A stretch of DNA of 64,000 nucleotides from SIG299 sp964544055 (lineage in GTDB: Bacteria > Bacillota > Clostridia > Lachnospirales > Lachnospiraceae): NCBI GenBank assembly GCA_964544055.1, contig CAZJAA010000013.1, positions 4,163 through 68,162 of the forward strand, written 5' to 3'. Position 1 is the stretch's first letter; every line of letters begins with the position of its first letter. The notes under the pieces are model-generated. The model searched no databases. It was not told the origin of the DNA and saw only the letters and a program-made list of their open reading frames with translations. The position numbers and the translations under genes are program-made. This document shows, piece after piece, positions 45,187-54,669 of the stretch.

Positions 45187-46539
45187 TTACAAGTTTTTAA
45201 TTACTTTCTTGTAAAGCCAATAAAGGAACACGCTGCAAAGTGTCAGTGAAACAATTTCCGCAATTGGGTAAGACAGCCAGATTAAATTCAGGTTGTGCGT
45301 CAGAGATAACAGGTATGCCACCGGAAGAAGCACAATAAGCTGTCTTGCAATGGAATTCAGCATACTCAGGAAGCCATGGCCCAGTGCCTGCAGCATGGAA
45401 CCGGCAACAATGCAGTAGCCGGCAAACAAAAAGCTGGTACTGATGATACGGAGTGCCGGAACACCAATGGACAGCATATCTTCGGAAGCTTCAAACAACA
45501 ACAAAAGCTGTTCCGGAAAAATCTGCATAATCAGCAGTCCAATCAGCATGATACCGACCGCATACATTACAGAAAGCTTAAAGGTTTTCATAATACGGTC
45601 TTTCTTTCTGGCACCGTAGTTGTAAGCAATAATCGGCACCATACCATTGTTTAAGCCAAAGACCGGCATGAAGAAAAAGCTCTGCAGCTTGAAATAAACG
45701 CCAAATACTGCCGCTGCTGTAGAAGAAAAGCCCATTAAAATCAGGTTCATGCCATAGTTCATGACCGAGCCGATGGAGCCCATGATAATGGACGGCACAC
45801 CAACCGAATAAATCTTTTTTATAATTTTTCCGGAAGGAACCAGCTGTTTCAACGAAAGCTGTATTTCCGGATTTTTCTTTAAATTAAACCAGAGTCCCAG
45901 AATAGCTGCCGCAATCTGTCCGATAACGGTCGCAAGTGCGGCACCGGTAATTCCCATTTCAGGACAACCCAGCAGACCAAAAATCATAATCGGGTCTAAA
46001 ATCAGGTTGATAATGGCACCCAGCCCCTGGGTATACATGCTGTAAATGGTGCGTCCGGTTGCCTGTAGCAGTCGCTCGGTAATAAACTGTCCAAACAGTC
46101 CAAAGGAACACAGCATGACCACAAACAGATAGTCATAACCGTACTCAATCAGCACTTCGCTGTCCGTCTGGGTTGTAAAAAACCAGCGGCTTCCAAAAAT
46201 ACCAAACAGCGCACAAGCAATATAGCTGAACAGCATCAAAAGAATGCCGTTGTGTGCTGTTTTGTTTGCCATTTTCTGATTTTTTTCACCAAGGCTTTTC
46301 GATAGCAGTGCATTGATACCTACGCCCGTACCGGAGCCAAGAGCAATCATTAAATTCTGCATTGGAAATGCAAGGGATACCGCCGTCAGGGCATCCTCAC
46401 TGATTCGCGCAACGAAAATACTGTCTACCACGTTATATAATGCCTGTACAAGCATGGAAAGCATCATCGGCACCGCCATGCTTATCAGAAGTTTGTTTTC
46501 GGGCATCACGCCCATTTTATTTTCTTTTGTTTCTTCCAT
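45187..46539 (-). CDS. MATE-family efflux transporter
   Basis: Cation-coupled multidrug exporter, 450 residues with twelve hydrophobic segments. The two MATE halves each have a conserved start (KLLISMAVPMMLSMLVQAL; KKIYSVGVPSIIMGSIGSV). The start at 46539 (MEETKENKMG) is preferred; a longer reading to 46614 would include a hairpin-forming region (46571-46604) that is more likely to be untranslated. AAAGG lies upstream at slightly long spacing. Confidence 0.88.
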   Translation of the reverse strand: MEETKENKMGVMPENKLLISMAVPMMLSMLVQALYNVVDSIFVARISEDALTAVSLAFPMQNLMIALGSGTGVGINALLSKSLGEKNQKMANKTAHNGILLMLFSYIACALFGIFGSRWFFTTQTDSEVLIEYGYDYLFVVMLCSFGLFGQFITERLLQATGRTIYSMYTQGLGAIINLILDPIMIFGLLGCPEMGITGAALATVIGQIAAAILGLWFNLKKNPEIQLSLKQLVPSGKIIKKIYSVGVPSIIMGSIGSVMNYGMNLILMGFSSTAAAVFGVYFKLQSFFFMPVFGLNNGMVPIIAYNYGARKKDRIMKTFKLSVMYAVGIMLIGLLIMQIFPEQLLLLFEASEDMLSIGVPALRIISTSFLFAGYCIVAGSMLQALGHGFLSMLNSIARQLIVLLPVAYLLSLTHNLNLIWLSYPIAEIVSLTLCSVFLYWLYKKVIKNL

Positions 46540-46633
46540 AAAACCGCTTAACCTTTCTTTTTTTACACACAGAAATGCTTCCTGTACATTTTTCGAGGAA
46601 GCATTCTGACTCACTTTCTTATTGTTTGTTGTT

Positions 46634-48433
46634 TTATTTCATTAACTCTTCCATCTCGTCTAAAAGTCTGCCAAACATTTCAAGTCCGTCATTGACAGGC
46701 TTTGGAGTATTCATATCCACACCCGCAATTTTTAACAAGTCAATCGGAGACTTGGAGCGTCCACCGCTTAAGAACTTTAAATAATCCTCTACTGCCGGCT
46801 GTCCTTCTTCTAAAATGCGGTTTGCCAGTGCTACAGCGGCAGAAAATCCGGTTGCATACTGGTACACATAAAAATTGTAATAGAAGTGCGGAATTCTTGC
46901 CCATTCCATGGCAATATCCTCATCTACAACCATGCCGTCACCAAAATATTTTTTATTCAGATCATAGTACAGGTTGCTTAAGGCATCCGGTGTAAGGCTT
47001 TCTCCGCGCTCGCACATCTGATGCGTCAGCAGTTCAAATTCTGCAAACATCGTCTGACGGTAAACCGTACCACGGAAGCTCTCTAAGAAATGGTTGATTA
47101 AATATGCCCGCTGCACCTTATCTGTAGTGTTCTTTAACAAATACTCCATTAACAGAACCTCGTTGCAGGTGGATGCTACTTCTGCTACGAAAATTACATA
47201 ATTGGAATCCACATGCGGCTGTGTCTTGTTGGACAGGTAGGAATGCATGGCGTGTCCCATTTCGTGAGCCAGCGTAAACATACTGTCCAGTGTTTCATCA
47301 TGGTTTAACAGGACATACGGATGAACGCCGTACACCCCGGCAGAGTAAGCACCGCTGCGTTTTCCTTCGTTTTCATAAACGTCAATCCAACGGTTTTCAA
47401 AGCCTTCCTTGATTACTGCACGGTAGTCCTCTCCTAAAGGAGCAAGTGCCTCGTATACCGTTTCCTTTGCTTTTTCAAACGGAATCTTAACATTTGCTTC
47501 CTTGACTAACGGCGTATATAAATCATACATATGAAGCTCATCCACACCAAGGAGTTTTTTTCTGAGTGCTGCATAACGATGCAGCTTATCCAGATTCTGG
47601 TGTACTGCCTCAATCAGGTTATAATATACGGAAGCCGGTACGTTCGTGCGGTCTACTGCTGCCTCCAGACAGCTGTTGTATTTTCTTGCCTTTGCGTAAA
47701 ACCAGTGTGATTTTAAATTTCCGGCATAGGTTGCTGCCAATGTATTCCGGAAGCTCTTGTAAGTGTCATACATTGCCTTAAAAGCTTCTTCACGGACTCT
47801 GCGGTCGCTGCTCTCCAAAAAAGCAATGTATCTGCCGTGTGTTAAACGGATTTTTTCGCCGTCCTCCCCGGTAATTTCAGGAAACGTAATATCTGCATTA
47901 TTGAACATGGAAAATGTATTTTCTGCGGTATCCGTTACATCTCCGGCAGAAGCTAACAGCCGCTCCAGTTCAGCAGAGAGCATATGCTTTTTTCGGCGGA
48001 GCACATTTTTAAAGGCATTGCGGAAAACCTCAAGCTTTGGCTCGTCCTTATAAAACTGCTCCCACTTTTCTTCCGGAATTGCCAAAATTTCCGGTGTCAT
48101 AAACGCACTTTTTTCTCCAACAGACACAAACAGCGTATTGATTTGCATTACCAGTGCCTGATTTTCTGTATTTGTAGTATCTACATCCGAACAGCGGTTT
48201 GCATAGCTGTATGCCATGCCTCCAATACGGCCGATTTCATCATTCAGCTGCATTGCCTCATAAAGATTCTTTGCAGACTCACCCATGTGCCCCTGATACG
48301 AATCCAGTTTTTCAGCCATCTGCTTCACTTTTTCCAAATCTGCCTTCCACGCATCCACATTGGCATACATATCCTCGATTTTCCAGGTGTCTTCCAGTTT
48401 CACTTCGCTGCGTTTTGGTAATTCCTTTGCCAT
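46634..48433 (-). CDS. pepF: Oligoendopeptidase F (M3 family)
   Basis: Cytoplasmic zinc peptidase of 599 residues that degrades oligopeptides. The zinc motif HEMGH lies in TLAHEMGHAMHSYLS at about residues 386-390, with the third ligand Glu in VAEVASTCNEVLL. The length and the N-terminal helical domain match the family. It stands alone between the MATE and hflC genes. Confidence 0.95.
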   Translation of the reverse strand: MAKELPKRSEVKLEDTWKIEDMYANVDAWKADLEKVKQMAEKLDSYQGHMGESAKNLYEAMQLNDEIGRIGGMAYSYANRCSDVDTTNTENQALVMQINTLFVSVGEKSAFMTPEILAIPEEKWEQFYKDEPKLEVFRNAFKNVLRRKKHMLSAELERLLASAGDVTDTAENTFSMFNNADITFPEITGEDGEKIRLTHGRYIAFLESSDRRVREEAFKAMYDTYKSFRNTLAATYAGNLKSHWFYAKARKYNSCLEAAVDRTNVPASVYYNLIEAVHQNLDKLHRYAALRKKLLGVDELHMYDLYTPLVKEANVKIPFEKAKETVYEALAPLGEDYRAVIKEGFENRWIDVYENEGKRSGAYSAGVYGVHPYVLLNHDETLDSMFTLAHEMGHAMHSYLSNKTQPHVDSNYVIFVAEVASTCNEVLLMEYLLKNTTDKVQRAYLINHFLESFRGTVYRQTMFAEFELLTHQMCERGESLTPDALSNLYYDLNKKYFGDGMVVDEDIAMEWARIPHFYYNFYVYQYATGFSAAVALANRILEEGQPAVEDYLKFLSGGRSKSPIDLLKIAGVDMNTPKPVNDGLEMFGRLLDEMEELMK

Positions 48434-48505
48434 TTCTGTTCATTCCTTTCTTTCCTAGTTTTTGCCGGGATACCTTGGCATCCGGGCAGTAAGTTATCCA
48501 CAGAA

Positions 48506-49414
48506 TTATTCGATTTTTCCAAAAATCTGTGCTATCGGTGATTCCTTATCCAGAATCAGCGTTTTATTATCACCAACCATCGAAGCTTCCACTGCATCCA
48601 TGGAAAGCACAAAGGTGTAAAAATCACTTCTTGCTTCATCGGCATATACGGCTGACAAAATACGCATATATTCCGCTTCTCCCGCTGCAACAATTGCCTC
48701 TGCTTCTGCTTTTGCTTCAGAAACGCTAATGGAAATTTCATAATCCGTCTGGGTGCGAATTTTGGTTGCTTCTGCCTCACCTTCTGCAATGTAGGAGGCA
48801 GCGATATTATTCCGTTCGGAAATCATTCGCTCATAAACTGCATTTTTGTTATCATCCGGTAAATCCAGACGCTTAATTTCCACTGTAAGGAGTTCAATAC
48901 CGTACTGCTCCATCGAATTTCCGATATTGTCCATAATCATCTGTGTCAGTTCCCCGTCACGGCCACTGATTACCTCGGTCTGTTCCAGGCTGGAAATAAT
49001 ATTTTTCATGGACATAAACACCGTCGCATTAATGCGGCTTTCCGCATTCGCCACCTGGGAATTCAGCGTCTGCACGAATAACTGCGGATTGACAATTTTC
49101 CAAAGAACATAGCTGTCTGCCACCATTGTTTTTTTGTCCATGGTGATAACATCCGATGCTGCCAGGTCATAAATCAGAATTTTCTTTGGCAGGGTATCGG
49201 TGCTCTGCACAAACGGAAGCTTAAAGCTCAATCCGGCTTCATCAATAACATATTCAATTTTGCCAAACTGCTTTACCAGCGTATATTCATTCTCTGCAGT
49301 CACTACCATGGAGTTTGCCAGAACTACCAGAAGCAGAATAAGCAGTACCGTAGCAAAGGCACCGCCCACACTGCGAAATTTTTTCTTTTTCTCAGACATA
49401 GTATAATCTTCCAT
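48506..49414 (-). CDS. hflC: SPFH-domain protein HflC
   Basis: Membrane-anchored SPFH/prohibitin-like subunit, 302 residues, with one N-terminal membrane segment (VGGAFATVLLILLLVVLANS) and the SPFH domain, followed by a helical AEGEAEA repeat region. In other bacteria HflK and HflC form a large ring that surrounds and modulates the FtsH protease. AGGAGGGATGAACA precedes the ATG. It directly follows hflK (18 bases). Confidence 0.92.
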   Translation of the reverse strand: MEDYTMSEKKKKFRSVGGAFATVLLILLLVVLANSMVVTAENEYTLVKQFGKIEYVIDEAGLSFKLPFVQSTDTLPKKILIYDLAASDVITMDKKTMVADSYVLWKIVNPQLFVQTLNSQVANAESRINATVFMSMKNIISSLEQTEVISGRDGELTQMIMDNIGNSMEQYGIELLTVEIKRLDLPDDNKNAVYERMISERNNIAASYIAEGEAEATKIRTQTDYEISISVSEAKAEAEAIVAAGEAEYMRILSAVYADEARSDFYTFVLSMDAVEASMVGDNKTLILDKESPIAQIFGKIE

Positions 49415-49432
49415 TGTTCATCCCTCCTGTTC

Positions 49433-50347
49433 TTAATTTGCAAAGGAGTCGAGCGGCAAAATTTTCTGTACGCTGCCGTCTCCATTATCAATAATCACTT
49501 CTAAATCCGGAAGGATTTTCTGCATGGTTTCGTAAAACATTCTCTGCTTTGTAATAAGGGGATACTTGATATATTCCTCATATAATGCATTAAAACGGGC
49601 CGCCTGACCTTCCGCCTCATTAATACGGGAAGCTTTCTCCGCTTCTGCCTGCTTTTTTATCTGGTCTACCTGAGCCTCTGCCTGCGGCAGCTGCTCACTG
49701 CGGTACTTATTGGCATTGTTGATGGCAGTTTCCTTTCCCTGCTTTGCCGTTTCTACCGCCTTAAATGCCTCGATTACTTCGGCTGTCGGCGGTTCTGCAT
49801 CCTGAATGGACAAATTGACCAGCTGGATGCCGATATCCTGTACTTCCAGCTCTGCCATCAGTTCCTCCCTGATTCTGGACTGTATTTCACCCTTACCGGT
49901 AGTGATAACACTATCTACATCATAAGAACCGATTACCGCACGGATACAGCCCTGTGCCATATTCTTCAAAATCATGACCGGATTCTCCGAAGCATATAAT
50001 GCCTTAATCGGATCACTTACTTTATATTCCAGAAAGAAATCCACGTTTACAAAATTATAGTCTGATGTAATCATCAGGGACTCCTCATCTTTTGAAATGT
50101 CAGTCCCAAGATCATAACCGATTGCCAGACCTTTAATGGTTGTGTCCACCTTGGTTACTTTCTGAATAAACGGAATTTTAAAATGCAGTCCCGGAGCATC
50201 TTCTTTTTCCGGCTTTCCAAAGGTAGTAACAACTGCCTGCTCCTGCTCTCCGATGGTATAATAGCTGTTAAATCCAAGAACCAGCAGCACCAGTACAAAA
50301 ATCACAACTTTCACAATCCCTTTCACGGGCTTATCACTATGACTCAT
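49433..50347 (-). CDS. hflK: SPFH-domain protein HflK
   Basis: Partner of HflC, 304 residues: one membrane segment (VKVVIFVLVLLVLGFNS), SPFH domain starting YYTIGEQEQAVVTTFGKPE, and the coiled-coil with EAEKASRINEAEGQA. The start at 50347 is supported by AAGGAGAAGACAG; an open reading to 50458 upstream has no site of its own. First gene of the hflKC pair. Confidence 0.92.
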   Translation of the reverse strand: MSHSDKPVKGIVKVVIFVLVLLVLGFNSYYTIGEQEQAVVTTFGKPEKEDAPGLHFKIPFIQKVTKVDTTIKGLAIGYDLGTDISKDEESLMITSDYNFVNVDFFLEYKVSDPIKALYASENPVMILKNMAQGCIRAVIGSYDVDSVITTGKGEIQSRIREELMAELEVQDIGIQLVNLSIQDAEPPTAEVIEAFKAVETAKQGKETAINNANKYRSEQLPQAEAQVDQIKKQAEAEKASRINEAEGQAARFNALYEEYIKYPLITKQRMFYETMQKILPDLEVIIDNGDGSVQKILPLDSFAN

Positions 50348-50470
50348 TTTCTGTCTTCTCCTTACAGCATTAGCATGGGACTGGCTGTATGTCTGCTCCG
50401 CCAGTCCCTTTTGTTTTTCGTGTCCTGTTGTGCCGGTTTCTCCGGTCAGAAAAGGCATCTCACGTTATTT

Positions 50471-51118
50471 CTATAATGACAGAATCTTTTCTGCCATGTC
50501 TTCCGGTGTGTCGGCAAGATATGCCGCTCCGGCTGCTTCCAGCTCTTCCCGGCTGCCAAAGCCGTACAACACACCCATGCACTTGATACCGTACTTTGCC
50601 GCACCAAATACATCAAATTTCCGGTCGCCGACCATAAGTACCTCCGATGCCTCCGTAATACCAAGCCTGTCCAGTGCATAACAAAGGACATCTTCCTTGG
50701 TATTGCGGTTTTTTGTATCATCAGAGCCGCAGATTTCATCGAAATAGACGGACAGTCCGAAATGCTCCAGAATACGCACCGCCATATACTCCGGCTTGGA
50801 GGTGGCAACAATCAGCACCTTACCGGCTTCTTTTAATTTTTGCAGGGCAGCTTCCATTCCCGGATAGACAAGATTTTCGTACATTCCTGTAGGAACAAAC
50901 CGTTCCCGGTATTTTGCCACTGCAAGTGCTGCCTTTTCCTTATCAAAGCCGTAGCCCTCGCGGAAGCTCTGTTCCAGCGGTGGTCCGATAAACTGCTCTA
51001 ATTGTACTCTGTCCTCTACTTCAATGCCAAATGCGTTCAGTGCATACTCAAAGCATTTGGTAATTCCTTCCCGGGAGTCAGTAATCGTACCGTCTAAATC
51101 CATAAAAATATAGTTCAT
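50471..51118 (-). CDS. HAD-family phosphatase (phosphoglycolate phosphatase-like)
   Basis: HAD hydrolase of 215 residues. Motif I is FMDLDGTITDS, motif II VATSK, and motif III plus the Asp pair VLMVGDRKFDVFGA. A helical cap follows motif I, as in Gph/PpaX-like enzymes. The substrate is not predictable. It lies behind phosphoglucomutase on the same strand. Confidence 0.88.
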   Translation of the reverse strand: MNYIFMDLDGTITDSREGITKCFEYALNAFGIEVEDRVQLEQFIGPPLEQSFREGYGFDKEKAALAVAKYRERFVPTGMYENLVYPGMEAALQKLKEAGKVLIVATSKPEYMAVRILEHFGLSVYFDEICGSDDTKNRNTKEDVLCYALDRLGITEASEVLMVGDRKFDVFGAAKYGIKCMGVLYGFGSREELEAAGAAYLADTPEDMAEKILSL

Positions 51119-51151
51119 TTCTTTTCCTCGCTCTTTTGGAAACGTACCTGA

Positions 51152-52882
51152 TTAAAATGCATTAATCATGGCATTGACACTGTCTGCCAGAGCTTTGGAC
51201 TTTGCTTCAGCATCCTCTAAGGAGGTTCCGACTACACCATAGTACAACTTAATCTTTGGTTCTGTACCGGATGGACGTACACAGAGCCAGGTATTGTTTT
51301 CCATTTCAAAGTAAAGCACGTTGGAAGCCGGAAGTCCGGTTGGGGTAACTTCGCCGGTTGCCAGGTTCTTAATCGTGTCCTTTTTGTAGTCACGGATAGC
51401 CGTCACCTTATAGCCGCCAACCTCTGCCGGCGGATTTTCGCGGAGAGAGGTCATGATGCTCTGAATTTTATCCAGACCTTCAATTCCTTTCATAGTTACG
51501 GATACAATGCCGTCTTTATAATAACCATAACGCTCGTACAGTGCAATCATGGCATCCCAGAGTGTCATATTTCTTGTTTTATAATAAGCGGCTGCTTCGC
51601 AAAGTGCCATGGTAGCTACAACAGCATCCTTGTCTCTTGCATGGTCGCCAATCAGGCAGCCATAGCTTTCTTCAAAACCAAACAGATAGGTGCCGGTTTT
51701 ATTTACTTCGAAATCAAGCATCTTCTGACCGATGAACTTAAAGCCGGTCAAACACTCGTAAAAGCCAACGTTATAGTACTTTGCGATTGCCTTTGCCATA
51801 TCGGTGGAAACAATGGTGGATACGAGCATGCCGTCTGCCGGAAGTCCGGTAAGCTCCTTTTTCTGGCTGATTTCATAATCGGCAAGCAGACAACCGGACA
51901 TATTTCCGGTTAAGGAAATGTATTCGCCGGATTTGGTGTCCTTGACATATACTCCGAGACGGTCTGCATCCGGGTCATTGGCAAGCACTAAGTCTGCATC
52001 TACCTCTTTTGCAAGCTTTAAGCCAAGTGCAAAGGCTTCTGCTGCTTCCGGATTTGGATAGCTTACCGTTGGGAAATTGCCGTCCGGAAGCTCCTGCTCC
52101 TTAACCACATAAACATTTTCAAAGCCAAGCTCTTTTAAAACTCTTCTTACTGGAACATTTCCTGTTCCGTGAAGCGGTGTATAAACAATTTTTAATTCCT
52201 TTGCCATGGACTTGATGCAGTCCGGGCGAAGTACTAATTTCTTTAAAGTTTCCATGTACTTGTCATCGATTTCGCTGCCGATAACATGGTAAAGACCTGC
52301 TGCCACAGCATCTGTCTCAGACATTGTTTTTACGGTAGCAAAGTCAGTCACTGCCTTTACTTCTTTTAAAATTTCCACGTCATGAGGAGGGGTAATCTGT
52401 GCACCGTCTTCCCAGTATGCCTTGTAGCCGTTGTATTCCGGCGGGTTATGGCTGGCTGTAATGTTGACACCGGCAACGCAGCCCAGCTCTCTTAAGGCAA
52501 AGGACAGCTCCGGTGTTGGACGGAGGCTCTCAAAAATATAAACTGGGATACCGTTTGCGCAAAGGCAGAGTGCCGTTTCCTTGGCAAATTCCGGAGACAT
52601 CCGGCGGGAGTCAAAGGCAATGGCAACACCCTTATCCTGCTTGCCAGCACGGATGATGTAGTTAGCCAGTCCCTGGGTAGCCTTGCGGACTGTATAGATA
52701 TTCATGCGGTTGATGCCTGCACCGATAATACCGCGTAAACCACCGGTACCAAACTCTAATTCCGTATAAAAGCGTTCTTTAATTTCCTTTTCGTTATCCT
52801 TGATGGTCTCCAGTTCTTTTTTGGTTTCTGCATCAAAATAAGGATTGCTTAACCATTCTTCATACATCTTTCTGTAATCCAT
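51152..52882 (-). CDS. pgcA: Phosphoglucomutase/phosphomannomutase
   Basis: Alpha-D-phosphohexomutase of 576 residues that interconverts glucose-1-P and glucose-6-P, feeding UDP-glucose for cell wall and exopolysaccharide. The active-site serine is in ITASHNPPEYNGYK, the metal loop is ANDPDADRLG, the sugar-binding loop is GFEESYG, and the phosphate-binding end is RPSGTEPKIKLYY. Length fits PgcA of Firmicutes. Confidence 0.94.
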   Translation of the reverse strand: MDYRKMYEEWLSNPYFDAETKKELETIKDNEKEIKERFYTELEFGTGGLRGIIGAGINRMNIYTVRKATQGLANYIIRAGKQDKGVAIAFDSRRMSPEFAKETALCLCANGIPVYIFESLRPTPELSFALRELGCVAGVNITASHNPPEYNGYKAYWEDGAQITPPHDVEILKEVKAVTDFATVKTMSETDAVAAGLYHVIGSEIDDKYMETLKKLVLRPDCIKSMAKELKIVYTPLHGTGNVPVRRVLKELGFENVYVVKEQELPDGNFPTVSYPNPEAAEAFALGLKLAKEVDADLVLANDPDADRLGVYVKDTKSGEYISLTGNMSGCLLADYEISQKKELTGLPADGMLVSTIVSTDMAKAIAKYYNVGFYECLTGFKFIGQKMLDFEVNKTGTYLFGFEESYGCLIGDHARDKDAVVATMALCEAAAYYKTRNMTLWDAMIALYERYGYYKDGIVSVTMKGIEGLDKIQSIMTSLRENPPAEVGGYKVTAIRDYKKDTIKNLATGEVTPTGLPASNVLYFEMENNTWLCVRPSGTEPKIKLYYGVVGTSLEDAEAKSKALADSVNAMINAF

Positions 52883-52993
52883 GAAAAAAACCTCCTTGTA
52901 TCATAAGTTATCAATAGTTTATCATTTTTTATAAAAGTTCGCAACCTATTTCAGGTTACGTTTTTGGAATTTGCTAATTAGATGAGGTGTGCA

Positions 52994-53146
52994 GGAGAGT
53001 TTTTTTGTATTTAACAGGTCGCACGACTGCGTCGTGCTGACATATTTGCATAAGAAAACATCTTGAAAAGCAAGCTTTTCAGAGTGCTTTCTTGTGCAAA
53101 TGTTTCACTTCACGTTATGATGTGAACTTTTAAATACAAAACCTCC
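52994..53146. repeat. Multi-armed palindromic intergenic element
   Basis: The 296-base gap between phosphoglucomutase and the PEGA gene holds outer arms TTTGTATTTAA (53004-53014) and TTAAATACAAA (53130-53140), extended by GGAG / CTCC. Inside are three hairpins: GCACGAC-TGC-GTCGTGC (53021-53037), a long arm TTTGCATAAGAAA to TTTCTTGTGCAAA (53045-53100) capped by TGAAAAGC-AA-GCTTTTCA, and TTTCACTTCA to TGATGTGAA (53104-53125). The whole folds as a cloverleaf. No coding sequence. Confidence 0.7.
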
Positions 53147-53178
53147 CCCATTCCTCACAAACCTCAACTAAAAACAGC

Positions 53179-54642
53179 TTACTCCACCCAGCTAAAATTA
53201 TAGTACGAGTCTTCGCCGTTATCGGTTTCGGAGCAGTTAAAATTCTTTACAGCACCATCGGTACGGATGACCGTAATCACATAGGAGCCGATAATCTTTT
53301 CAAAATCCATTGGTGCGGTGCCAAGGTATTCCCCATCCAGATAGATTTCTGCCTGGGAAGGACCAAGAATGTAAATGGCATTGTTCCGGTTGAATTCATA
53401 GCCCATGTTCAGGACAGAAACGCTGGTCAGCCCACTGATGCTCTCACCGCCTGTTCCGGAGGTTTCCTCCTGCTCCGAACCGCCAGAAGGCGTTTCTTCG
53501 GAGGAGGTTCCGCCACCGGACGGATTGGTCGTTGTGTCACCGTCGTCCGGTTCTTCTGTGGAGGACGGCTGTTCTGTCAGAAATACCGAAAGGCTCTGTT
53601 TTGGCTGGTCGATCAGAACCGTAGCCTTATAAGAAATATATCCTCCTTCGGCAAATTCAAACTGATAGGTTCCGTATTCCAGTTCAATACCGTCCGTGTA
53701 AGCGGTTTTTACGCCATCGATAAAAAGGTCAGCACCAAGCGGGTCGATTTTAATGGTCAGCCAGCCTTTTTTAATCGGTCCGCTTCCATATTCAAACACG
53801 TCAAATACTGCGGTTTCATCTCTTACTACCGTAATCTGCTCTTTGCCGGCATAGTCTCCACATTCCACCGTGACAAGGTACGTTCCTTCCCGTACCAGAT
53901 ACTGAGCTTCTTCCGTCACAGATTCCATTTTTGTACTGCCAATCGTAATTCTCCCGCCAATAAAATCCTCATGGTTTTCCAAAGCAATATAACCATGACC
54001 TTTGATGACCTCAATTTCGTAAATCATCTGACCGACACCGCGGATTGTAAGCACATCCAGTGCCGGCTGAATTTCCGATAACGTAATTTTTTTGCCGTTG
54101 CTCATCACACAAAGCCCATCAGAATAGCGGTAATTCTGTCCGCGGAAAGATAGCATTTCGTCCGATATGGTCAGATACTCCACCCCTGTCTTTTCCCAGA
54201 CCTCGGTATTATCCGGCTTTTCCCGGCGATCCACTGCCTCACACGCCGTTGTTATCCACTCTTCCTTTGTATCTATGGTAAACCGGTACAGTCCGCCCTT
54301 TTCCAGCTGCGTAGCTGTTTTCTGGATACCATAGCCATCAAAAAAAGTGGTAGCACCGGTATATACCAGCTTTTGTTCCTCCTCTTCCCCTACATTGTAC
54401 ACCGTAAGCATTTTTATTTCCGCATCTGTTTCCAGCACTACTGCCAGAACTTCTGTTTCCTGCAAAAGAGTTTCTGCTGCCTGAGTCAGGAACGGTGCCG
54501 GACTAACCTCTGTATTTTTTTTCGTTGGTTTCTTCTCCGGAAGAAACAACAGGGCAGTACTGATAAAGATAAGCAGAAGAAACGTTATCATCACTGCTGC
54601 CGTACCGCTTATTTTCTGCTTTTTTCTGCCTCTTTCCGTCAT
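53179..54642 (-). CDS. PEGA-domain membrane protein
   Basis: A 487-residue protein with one N-terminal membrane segment (SGTAAVMITFLLLIFISTALL), so the rest is probably outside the cell. Two PEGA-like surface modules are visible: one around GWLTIKIDPLGADLFIDGVK, the other around QAEIYLDGEYLGTAPMDFEK at the C-terminus. Between them is a low-complexity linker of Glu, Ser, Thr, Gly and Pro (about residues 365-410). GGAAGGAGC precedes the ATG. PEGA domains are linked with surface layers; the exact job is unknown. Confidence 0.85.
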   Translation of the reverse strand: MTERGRKKQKISGTAAVMITFLLLIFISTALLFLPEKKPTKKNTEVSPAPFLTQAAETLLQETEVLAVVLETDAEIKMLTVYNVGEEEEQKLVYTGATTFFDGYGIQKTATQLEKGGLYRFTIDTKEEWITTACEAVDRREKPDNTEVWEKTGVEYLTISDEMLSFRGQNYRYSDGLCVMSNGKKITLSEIQPALDVLTIRGVGQMIYEIEVIKGHGYIALENHEDFIGGRITIGSTKMESVTEEAQYLVREGTYLVTVECGDYAGKEQITVVRDETAVFDVFEYGSGPIKKGWLTIKIDPLGADLFIDGVKTAYTDGIELEYGTYQFEFAEGGYISYKATVLIDQPKQSLSVFLTEQPSSTEEPDDGDTTTNPSGGGTSSEETPSGGSEQEETSGTGGESISGLTSVSVLNMGYEFNRNNAIYILGPSQAEIYLDGEYLGTAPMDFEKIIGSYVITVIRTDGAVKNFNCSETDNGEDSYYNFSWVE

Positions 54643-54669
54643 ATGTTTTTTGCTCCTTCCTTTGTGTGT

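Noticed and set aside
46571..46604. Hairpin AATGCTTCCT/AGGAAGCATT between pepF and the MATE gene as terminator
   Set aside because: Stem is strong but no T tract follows on the minus strand; function left open.
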